Shown: piece after piece, positions 1 to 6,239 of the stretch
Layout of the letters: every line of letters begins with the position of its first letter
Position numbering within the stretch: position 1 is the stretch's first letter
Source: Sphingomonas sp.
GTDB lineage: Bacteria; Pseudomonadota; Alphaproteobacteria; Sphingomonadales; Sphingomonadaceae
Assembly: GCA_025935515.1 (NCBI GenBank)
Contig: JAICVC010000076.1
Location: forward strand, 1-9,502
Direction of reading: 5' to 3'
DNA: 9,502 nt
Translations under genes and position numbers: made by a program
Notes under the pieces: model-generated
Told to the model about the DNA's origin: nothing
The model's input: only the letters and a program-made list of their open reading frames with translations
The model's database searches: none

Positions 1-344
1 ACAATTCCACGGTAACCGGCCCTGTTTCCGATCCGACGCACGATACTTCGGGCACCGCCACCGCCCGGAATGAGGCCAATTGAATCGATGCTGCCTTCGA
101 GTAGCCCTTCGCCAATCGCATGTGCAATGCAAGACGTGCGAGTTGGTGGCGCAGGCTTCGGTTTGATTTTCGCCGTAATTACGATTGGTCTGTCGCCACC
201 GCCGCTGCTACCCTCATTTGTGCCGCGCTCGCCACGGTCTAGCCTGTCGAGGAGGCGTTCGTAATCCAGCGGTGTAATGCAGGAAAGTCCTGCGCCATCA
301 CCCACACCAATGGTGCCTCTCGTGCAGGCGGTAATTACGATGGC
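1..344 (-). other. Variable C-terminal tip of the RHS protein, function unrecognised, partial
   Basis: At least 114 codons follow the DPSGR boundary, where RHS proteins change abruptly from conserved core to a variable effector or toxin domain. The tip contains two copies of an IVITA segment (codons at 344-330 and 185-171), an acidic and basic stretch (DYERLLDRLDRGERG), a Gly/Ser-rich linker, a Pro/Lys segment (KIKPKPAPP), and then a glycine-rich stretch IDSIGLIPGGGGARSIV. That last stretch resembles the linkers often placed before a toxin domain. The catalytic part, if any, lies beyond position 1. I count about 58% GC in 1-300, against about 70% in 1981-2100, which fits a separately acquired tip. 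I do not recognise a toxin family, and no immunity gene is visible inside the window. Confidence 0.6.
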
Positions 345-1022
345 CCGGCCAGACGGATCGACCAGATTCACCGGATCATTCAGCGCATATTGATAGAGGC
401 TCGCGCTATCGATCGGGCCGACCGGCTCGGCCTGCATGAACCGTCCGCCGGGCCGCTCGTTGGGCCAGTACATGCGGTTCTTGTAATTGTAGACGCCGAT
501 CTCCCCCAGCCACATCTGGCCGGTGTACTGGAAGGTGCCGTAATTGCCGCCCTGCGGCATGCCATATTCGTCATAGCGGTTGACGACGGTGACGATGCCA
601 TTGGGATCGGTCACCGCGATCACGCTGTTGCGCTGGTCGAGGTGGTACCAGCCTCGGGCCGTCGGGTTGGAGGAAGTGTAGCCGGTAATGATCTCGTCGG
701 GCGCATCCCCGCGCACGTAACGGCCTATGATGTTGCCGGAGGAGTCGAGCTCGGCCACCACCTCATCGCCATCGTAGATGAAGCGCTTTGGTGTTCCGGG
801 ATTATAGATGTCGAGGCGGTTCAGCGGGTCGTAGTTCAGCGTCCTGACGCCCGCGTTGATCGGGAGGGCTGAAACCAGCTTGTTTTCCAGGTCGTAGGTG
901 AAGGTGAACCAGCCGTCCGAGGTCAAGTTGCCGTTGGCGTCGAATGTATAAACGGTCGCGTCGGCCTGCTTGCCCTGGTTGAGTCCGTTAGCGACGTAGG
1001 CGAGGTTGGTGTTGGCGTTGGC
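345..1022 (-). other. RHS repeat-associated core domain, intact stretch
   Basis: This is the part of the RHS remnant that stays in a single open frame, from the frameshift down to the conserved VDPSGR boundary. In this family the core forms the plug and autoproteolysis region of the hollow RHS shell, and cleavage close after the DPxG motif frees the tip. The second DPxG motif (DPSG) is present. The first is changed to EPVG. The core reads well conserved, with no internal stop, so the frameshift and truncation may be fairly recent, or the segment may be kept as a cassette for recombination. Confidence 0.75.
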
Positions 1023-1026
1023 GGGT
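1020..1026 (-). other. Frameshift site in the RHS remnant
   Basis: Reading on the minus strand, SNDAFSFT ends with ACC at 1026-1024. The homologous continuation (ANANTNLAYVANGLNQ) starts with GCC at 1022-1020, leaving one unpaired base at 1023. Both sides match the RHS family, so this is a one-base gain or two-base loss in the gene, or a sequencing error. Confidence 0.7.
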
Positions 1027-1080
1027 GAACGAGAAGGCGTCGTTGCTCCGGGTCTCCGTGATGATGTGCGAGGCCCGCAT

Positions 1081-1151
1081 GAGAACCCCCCAAGCGACTC
1101 ACCGAGCAGGAACAACAGTAGCTGAAATCGACCGACGCCGGAAGCGGGGCG
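1081..1151. other. Junction between the c-di-GMP gene and the RHS remnant
   Basis: These 71 bases separate the stop of the c-di-GMP gene from the first recognisable RHS codons. I see no promoter, no strong hairpin terminator and no inverted repeat or target duplication that would mark an insertion. It is probably the scar where the 5' part of the RHS gene was lost or where a 3' fragment was placed. Confidence 0.4.
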
Positions 1152-3845
1152 TCAGCTCGCCTCGCGGCGCTCGACGTACCAGGGGCGCATGATGTCGGCG
1201 CTGCGCTTTTCCTTCTTGGGCGCCAGGCGGGCGAGGTCGAACTGGCCGTCGAACTGGATCCCGAACTGGCCGGCCTGGGCCCAGCGGACCGTCCCCACCA
1301 CCGGCCCGACGCCGACGATGTCGATCGTCACCTTGGTTCCAGGAGCGACCGGCTGCGGGCATTCGGCGAGCGCGCCCATCGACGAGATGTTGCGCAGGCG
1401 GACCTCGACCGTCTCGCCGTCGATGACGGCCAGCGCGCGGCGCATCAGCCGATGGCGCGGCTCGCGGATGCAGGCGAAGCCGGCGGCCTCGAGGGTCACG
1501 CTGTTGGCGAGGCTGCGCGCGGTTTCGGCTTCGCTCGGCTTTCCGAAAATATAGCCCTGGACCATGCTGACCCCGAGCTCGCGGATCAATTGCAGGTCGT
1601 CGTGGGTCTCGACGCCCTCGGCGCAGGTGTCCATGCCGAGCGTTTCGGCCAGCGTGACGATGGCGCGGATGATCGCGGCGTTGCGGTTGGTCGCCGAGGT
1701 CGAGGCGGCGCCGCGGACGAAGCTCTGGTCGATCTTGATCTTGTCGAACGGCGCCTTCTTCAAATAACCGAGCGAGCTGTAGCCGGTGCCGAAGTCGTCG
1801 AGGGCGAGGCGAACCCCGAGCGACTTCAGCTTGGCGAAGGTGTCGTCGGTCGAATCGCCGTCGGCGAGGAACACGCCCTCGGTGATCTCGAGCTCGAGCC
1901 GCCCGGGCCGCACGCCGGTCTCCTTGAGATGGGTGCGGACCAGCTCGACGATGGCCGGATCGTTGAACTGCAGCGGCGAGAGGTTGACCGCGACCCGGAC
2001 GTGGTCGGGCCAGTTGGCGGCCTCCTCGAGCGACGTCCGCAGCACCCATTCGCCGATCCTGGCGATCAGCCCGGCCTCTTCGGCGAGGGGGATGAACCTG
2101 GCCGGCGAGATGGCGCCGCGAACCGGGTGCTGCCAGCGCACCAGCGATTCGAAGCCGGACACATCCTCGCTCGCGGCGTGGACGATCGGCTGATAATGGA
2201 CCGACAGCTCGCCGCGCTCGATCGCCTGGCGCAGGTCGTTCTCGAGCAGCTGGCGCTCGGCCGCCTCGCTGTGCATCGAGGGCTGGTAAATGCAATGCTT
2301 GCCGCGGCCGGCGCCCTTGGCCGCGTAGAGCGCAAGGTCGGCATTGCGGACGAGGGCGTCGGCGCTCGCCCGGCCCGGGTCGCCGATCGCGATTCCGACA
2401 GAGGCGCCGATGGTCACCTTGTTGCCCTCGATCATGTAGGGCCTGGAGACCTGCTCGATCAAAGTCCGGGCGAGGGACTCCAGGAGGCCGATGTCGACCG
2501 CGCCGGGAAGCACGGCCTGGAATTCGTCGCCGCCGAGCCGTCCGATCTGGCCATGATTGCCCATCACCGACTTCAACCGCTCCGCGACCTCGCGCAGCAG
2601 CGCGTCGCCGACCGGGTGGCCGAGCGTGTCGTTGACGTTCTTGAAGCGGTCGAGATCGATCATGAACAGGGCACAGCCCTTCTGGCGATGGGTCGCGTTG
2701 CGCAGCGCTTCATCGAGCGTCTTGCGCATCATTGCCCGGTTGGGCAGGCCGGTGAGGGAGTCGGAGCGGGCGAGCCGCGTGATCTCGCGCTCGGACTTGC
2801 GCTGCTCGGTGAGATCGGTGCCGATGCCGCGGAAGCCGAGGAAGCGGCCGCGCTCGTCAAAGATCGGGTTGCCCGACAGCGACCAGTGGACGTCCTGCTC
2901 GCTGGCCGGGCGGACGACCACGTCCGAGAAGGGGAAGCGGGCTGACAAATGGAAGCCGAGCGTCTTGCGCTCCTCCATCGAATCGGAGGTCTCGGTATCG
3001 ACCGAGAGGAGATCGGTGAACTGGCGGCCGAGTAGATCGGCCGGCTCGCATTCGAAGTCCTCGGCGAGCTGGCGCGACACGTAGGACAAGGTGCCCTGGG
3101 CGTTTGTTTCCCAGAACCAGCCGCGGCCGCTGTTCTCGAACTCGTCGATGAACCGCAAGGCCTTGCGCGCCAGCGCGTCGAGCTTGAGCCTCGCCCGGCC
3201 GGTGTCGATGATCGTCCTTGTGCCTGCAATGCTGTAGGCGACGAGCACGAGGGACATGGTTTCGACGCTGATAGCGACCAGCGGCGAGTCGGCGAGAACG
3301 ATCGCCATCATCGCGGAGACGATCGTGTTCGCGAGCGCGAGCGGAGGAGAGCTGATCGACACGATCGCGCCGATCCCGATCCCCGCGCACATGACGATCT
3401 GGGCCGCCGAAATGTGCGTGACGAAGGCATCGTCGGCGACGGTCTGGCCGAACCAGGTCCACAGGGCGCCGACCAGCAGCATGTAGACGAACAAGCAGCG
3501 CACCATCGTGTGCGAGGCGATGTTGAACCGTTCGCGGGTGATCAGCGCCGCGGCCGCGAGCCCGTCGATTGCGATGACCAGGAAGGCGGGGATCAGGGGG
3601 TTGTCGTAGCACAGGCAGAATTGCAGGGCCGGTGACAGCAGCACGTAGCCGATGGTGATCAGCAAATGGGTGAAGCCCATCAGCAGCGCGATGTGATCGA
3701 GGCCGGCCACCCGCCAGTCGGCAAGCGGCATTTCTTCGCCGCTCTCCGTGTTGCGGACGTCGAACCACAAGGTGTCGCGGATCGACGGCCGCTCGCTGGC
3801 GGCTTCGCTTGCTTCGATCTCGGTCGCGAATCGTGACCTGCGCAT
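1152..3845 (-). CDS. Membrane c-di-GMP protein: six TM helices, PAS, GGDEF, EAL and PilZ
   Basis: Predicted bifunctional diguanylate cyclase/phosphodiesterase of 897 residues that makes or degrades cyclic di-GMP at the inner membrane. Six hydrophobic segments (about residues 51-207) form the sensor, followed by a PAS domain (about 235-345). The GGDEF domain (360-520) has an intact GGDEF at 438-442 and metal ligand D397 in a DLDRFKNVND motif, but the inhibitory RxxD site is replaced by GNHG (429-432), so product inhibition is probably lost. The EAL domain (530-778) has ESL at 566-568 in place of EAL and keeps the expected N621, E653, D683-D684, K704, E743 and Q763, so hydrolysis is plausible. 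A C-terminal PilZ domain (795-876) keeps RxxxR (R799, R803) and NxSxxG (N819-G824). I chose the ATG at 3845, which has GGAG 12 bases upstream. A GTG at 3872 in the same frame would add nine residues but has no visible RBS. Confidence 0.92.
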   Translation of the reverse strand: MRRSRFATEIEASEAASERPSIRDTLWFDVRNTESGEEMPLADWRVAGLDHIALLMGFTHLLITIGYVLLSPALQFCLCYDNPLIPAFLVIAIDGLAAAALITRERFNIASHTMVRCLFVYMLLVGALWTWFGQTVADDAFVTHISAAQIVMCAGIGIGAIVSISSPPLALANTIVSAMMAIVLADSPLVAISVETMSLVLVAYSIAGTRTIIDTGRARLKLDALARKALRFIDEFENSGRGWFWETNAQGTLSYVSRQLAEDFECEPADLLGRQFTDLLSVDTETSDSMEERKTLGFHLSARFPFSDVVVRPASEQDVHWSLSGNPIFDERGRFLGFRGIGTDLTEQRKSEREITRLARSDSLTGLPNRAMMRKTLDEALRNATHRQKGCALFMIDLDRFKNVNDTLGHPVGDALLREVAERLKSVMGNHGQIGRLGGDEFQAVLPGAVDIGLLESLARTLIEQVSRPYMIEGNKVTIGASVGIAIGDPGRASADALVRNADLALYAAKGAGRGKHCIYQPSMHSEAAERQLLENDLRQAIERGELSVHYQPIVHAASEDVSGFESLVRWQHPVRGAISPARFIPLAEEAGLIARIGEWVLRTSLEEAANWPDHVRVAVNLSPLQFNDPAIVELVRTHLKETGVRPGRLELEITEGVFLADGDSTDDTFAKLKSLGVRLALDDFGTGYSSLGYLKKAPFDKIKIDQSFVRGAASTSATNRNAAIIRAIVTLAETLGMDTCAEGVETHDDLQLIRELGVSMVQGYIFGKPSEAETARSLANSVTLEAAGFACIREPRHRLMRRALAVIDGETVEVRLRNISSMGALAECPQPVAPGTKVTIDIVGVGPVVGTVRWAQAGQFGIQFDGQFDLARLAPKKEKRSADIMRPWYVERREAS

Positions 3846-3957
3846 CGGGTTCCCAGGCTCCGCCCGGCGCACCGCGCGCGCGAGCTACGTGTCGACGCGC
3901 TGGAGATTAAACGCGGCCCTCTTAACGGGGTCGCCTAGGAAGATGGTAAACGCGGCG
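3846..3957. promoter_or_regulatory. Gap between cysK and the c-di-GMP gene, possible promoter region
   Basis: This 112-base gap is large for a tight operon, so the c-di-GMP gene may have its own promoter. It contains two direct copies of TAAACGCGGC (3908-3917 and 3947-3956 on the plus strand), 39 bases apart. On the minus strand the copy nearer the gene gives TTTAAT, which could serve as a -10 box, but no convincing -35 lies at the right distance. I see no hairpin followed by a T run after cysK. Confidence 0.3.
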
Positions 3958-4884
3958 TCAGGATTCTTCCGGCAGGAAATCGGACACCGACAAATAACGC
4001 TCGCCGGTGTCGTAGTTGAAGCCGAGGACGCGGGCGTTGTCGCCGAGCTCGGGCAGCTTCTGCCTGATCGCGGCCAGCGTGGCGCCCGAGGACATCCCGA
4101 CCAGCATTCCCTCCTGGCGGGCGGCGCGGCGCGCCATGTCCTTGGCGTCGTCGGGCGTCACCTCGATGACCCCGTCGAGGACGCTGGTGTCCATGATCGC
4201 GGGAATGAAGCCCGCGCCGATGCCCTGGATCGGGTGCGGCCCCGGCTGGCCGCCGGACAGGACCGGCGACAGCGTCGGCTCGACCGCGAAGACCTTGAGG
4301 CCGGGCCATTTGGGCTTCAGCACTTCGGCGCAGGCGGTGATGTGGCCGCCGGTACCGACGCCGGTGATGATCGCGTCGAGCGGATCGTCGCCGAAGTCGT
4401 CGAGGATTTCCTGCGCGGTGGTGCGCCGATGGACTTCGACATTGGCGGGGTTCTCAAACTGCTGCGGCATCCAGGAGCCGGGCGTCGCTGCGATGATCTC
4501 TTCCGCCCGCGCAATCGAGCCCTTCATGCCCTTTTCGCGCGGCGTGAGCTCGAACTCCGCACCATAGGCCAGCATCAGCCGCCGCCGCTCGACGCTCATG
4601 CTGTCGGGCATCACCAGGATCAGGCGATAGCCCTTGACCGCGGCGACCATCGCCAGCCCGATGCCGGTGTTCCCCGAGGTCGGCTCGACGATCACGCCGC
4701 CGGGTTTCAGCTTGCCGGTCCGCTCGGCATCTTCGACCATGGCAAAGGCAATCCGGTCCTTGACGGATCCGCCGGGGTTGGCGCGTTCCTGCTTGATCCA
4801 GACCTGGGCGCCCGGCCCGAACAGGCGGTTGACCCGGACGTGCGGCGTGTTGCCGATGGTCTCGAGCATATTGGCGGCCTTCAT
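3958..4884 (-). CDS. cysK: Cysteine synthase A (O-acetylserine sulfhydrylase)
   Basis: PLP enzyme of 308 residues, the usual length for CysK, that makes cysteine and acetate from O-acetylserine and sulfide in the cytoplasm. The PLP lysine is K42 in NPGGSVKDR. The substrate-binding loop TSGNTG is at 69-74, the phosphate-binding loop GTGGH at 177-181 (most relatives I recall have GTGGT), and SSGA at 265-268 carries the serine that contacts the pyridine nitrogen. The protein ends in the typical DTGERYLS. The ATG at 4884 is chosen because AGAGGAGA lies just upstream and the N-terminus then matches the family. The open frame extends back to 4968, but that would run into the MFS gene and add an unlikely sequence. 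It lies 67 bases after the MFS gene. A cystathionine beta-synthase-like role is less likely, given the length and motifs. Confidence 0.93.
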   Translation of the reverse strand: MKAANMLETIGNTPHVRVNRLFGPGAQVWIKQERANPGGSVKDRIAFAMVEDAERTGKLKPGGVIVEPTSGNTGIGLAMVAAVKGYRLILVMPDSMSVERRRLMLAYGAEFELTPREKGMKGSIARAEEIIAATPGSWMPQQFENPANVEVHRRTTAQEILDDFGDDPLDAIITGVGTGGHITACAEVLKPKWPGLKVFAVEPTLSPVLSGGQPGPHPIQGIGAGFIPAIMDTSVLDGVIEVTPDDAKDMARRAARQEGMLVGMSSGATLAAIRQKLPELGDNARVLGFNYDTGERYLSVSDFLPEES

Positions 4885-4951
4885 GCCTGGCTCTCCTCTT
4901 TTGCAGAAAGCCCGCAAATCGTGCGGCCAACGGCCTTTTGCAAGGCGCGCG
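4885..4951 (-). promoter_or_regulatory. Gap between the MFS gene and cysK
   Basis: Besides the cysK RBS, this 67-base gap holds two direct copies of TGCAAAAG (minus strand; 4935-4942 and 4898-4905), 37 bases apart, and a short GGCC-AAC-GGCC inverted repeat (4925-4935). A TTGCAA at the distal copy could be a -35 box, but I see no good -10 partner. Separate regulation of cysK is possible but not shown. Confidence 0.25.
4892..4899 (-). promoter_or_regulatory. Strong ribosome binding site of cysK
   Basis: AGAGGAGA on the minus strand ends seven bases before the ATG at 4884. It fixes the cysK start and shows that the longer in-frame extension is not translated. Confidence 0.8.
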
Positions 4952-6229
4952 TCATACGCCGGTTGCAACGACGTCAGCGTCTTCCGGCGGGGTTTCGGGC
5001 AGCTCGAACGTCCGGGCTCGCCTCAGCTCCGGGAACAGGCCGGCCCAAAGCAGCGTCACTGCGATCGCTGCGACGCCGCCGCCAACCGTCGCTGCGACGG
5101 GCCCGACCAATGCCGCGAGAAAGCCGCTGCGGGTTTCGCCCAACTCGTTCGAGGCGGAAATGGCGAGGGTCGAAACGCCGGCGACGCGGCCGCGCATCTC
5201 GTCCGGCGTGTGCAGCTGAATGAGCGACTGGCGGATGTAGACCGAGAACATGTCGGCGGCGCCGAGCAGCGCAAGCATCGTAAGCGACAAGGGAAACCAG
5301 GTCGAGAAACCGAAAATCGCGGTCGCTCCGCCGAAAATCACGACGGCGGTCAGCATCTTGACGCCGACGTCGGACTCCAGTGGGCGAACCGAGAAGATGA
5401 TCGCGGTCAGCGTCGCGCCCAATGCCGGCGCCGCTCTCAGTGGCCCAAGGCCTTCCGGCCCGACGTGCAGGATGTCGCGCGCGTAGATCGGGAGCATCGC
5501 GGTTACCCCGCCGAGCAGGACCGCGAACAGGTCGAGCGTGATCGCGCCGAGCACAAGCCGGTTGCGCCGCACATAGGCCAGCCCGTCGATCATCTGGCTG
5601 AGCGGCGTCCCGGGCCTGAGCGGCGTGCGCGCAATCGGCGGAATGATGAACAGGCATATCACCGAAAAGGCGAACAGCGCCGAGCTCAACGCATAGGGAA
5701 GGTGCGGGGTCACGTCGTAGAGGATGCCACCGAGCGCGGGGCCGACGATCGCGCCGGTCTGCCAGGCGGCCGAGCTCAGCGCGATCGCGTTGGGCAGGAT
5801 TTCACGCGGGACGAGGTTCGGCGCGAGCGCCCCGAGGGCCGGCCCGGCAAACGCCCGCGCGACGCCCAGCAAAGCGGCCACCGTGAACAGGATCGGCAGG
5901 CTGATCAGCCCCTCCCAGGTGGCGCCGAACAGGATCAGCGCGCACAGCAGCTCCAGCGACACGACCGCCCGCGCGATATAGCGCCGGTCCAGCCGGTCCG
6001 CCGCCCAGCCGCTCACCGGCGTCAGGACGAACAGCGGCACGAACTGCACCAGCCCGATCAGCCCGAGCCAGAACGCCGCCTCGCGGATGCTCATGGTCGC
6101 GCGCGCGATGTCATAGACCTGCCAGCCGATGACGATCACCATCGCCATCTGCGCGACCGTCGTCGCCAGCCGCGCAAGCCAGAAATAGCGGAATCCCGGA
6201 ATTCGCAGCGGTTCGGGAAGGAAGGTCAC
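4952..6229 (-). CDS. MFS transporter, EntS/MFS_3-like exporter
   Basis: Inner-membrane protein of 425 residues with about 11-12 hydrophobic segments, of the major facilitator superfamily. The loop between helices 2 and 3 carries the family signature as GWAADRLDRR (74-83). TPDEMRGRV (341-349) matches the loop typical of the EntS-like drug/siderophore exporter branch (DHA3, MFS_3). These proteins export small molecules by proton antiport. The substrate cannot be read from the sequence. Translation starts at GTG (6229), ten bases after the stop of the upstream transporter gene. No Shine-Dalgarno is visible in that gap, so translation is probably coupled to the upstream gene. The C-terminus after about residue 405 is a short Pro/Glu-rich tail. 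Siderophore export is only one possibility, and no siderophore genes are in the window. Confidence 0.85.
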   Translation of the reverse strand: MTFLPEPLRIPGFRYFWLARLATTVAQMAMVIVIGWQVYDIARATMSIREAAFWLGLIGLVQFVPLFVLTPVSGWAADRLDRRYIARAVVSLELLCALILFGATWEGLISLPILFTVAALLGVARAFAGPALGALAPNLVPREILPNAIALSSAAWQTGAIVGPALGGILYDVTPHLPYALSSALFAFSVICLFIIPPIARTPLRPGTPLSQMIDGLAYVRRNRLVLGAITLDLFAVLLGGVTAMLPIYARDILHVGPEGLGPLRAAPALGATLTAIIFSVRPLESDVGVKMLTAVVIFGGATAIFGFSTWFPLSLTMLALLGAADMFSVYIRQSLIQLHTPDEMRGRVAGVSTLAISASNELGETRSGFLAALVGPVAATVGGGVAAIAVTLLWAGLFPELRRARTFELPETPPEDADVVATGV

Positions 6230-6239
6230 GCGCCGCTAG

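Larger units (their letters stand above)
1..1080 (-). pseudogene. RHS/YD-repeat protein, 3' remnant: truncated, frameshifted, off the left edge
   Basis: The translated minus strand shows the C-terminal core of an RHS repeat-associated protein. YD-type strands such as FIYDGDEVVAEL are followed by a Y-H-L-D-Q-R-N-S-V-I segment, then YDEYGMPQGGNYGTFQYTGQ, YKNRMYW, LYQYALNDPVN and VDPSGR (345-359). RHS proteins are large surface or secreted shells that enclose and release a C-terminal toxin or effector. Only about 360 codons are present, against more than 1,000 in full-length proteins, so the signal peptide and repeat shell are missing. Homology begins near 1077 (ASHIITETRSNDAFSFT) in one frame and continues from about 1022 (ANANTNLAYVANGLNQ) in another, so a frameshift lies at 1020-1026. 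An in-frame TGA lies at about 1101-1099, and no RBS precedes the ATG at 1080. The first Asp of the usual DPIG motif near the core end is Glu (AEPVG, 426-428). I take this as a relic or a silent cassette. Family identity is firm; whether it is expressed is unknown. Confidence 0.85.

Noticed and set aside
1..1151. Possible stop-codon read-through fusing the PilZ protein to the RHS tip
   Set aside because: The main RHS frame is the same as that of the c-di-GMP gene and stays open from 1151 to the window edge. However, the sequence from 1151 to about 1023 in that frame does not resemble RHS or any linker, and no read-through signal is visible. The shared frame is probably chance.
1452..2945. A 497-codon open frame on the plus strand opposite the c-di-GMP gene
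   Set aside because: It mirrors the GGDEF and EAL codons in reverse and shows no motif, RBS or hydrophobic pattern of its own.
4925..4940. Hairpin GGCC-AAC-GGCC followed by TTTT on the plus strand as a terminator
   Set aside because: The stem is only four base pairs, the T run lies on the strand opposite to the genes, and no plus-strand gene ends there.
3748..5223. A 491-codon open frame on the plus strand across cysK
   Set aside because: It spans two well-identified minus-strand genes and the gap between them, and its low-complexity composition marks it as a GC shadow.
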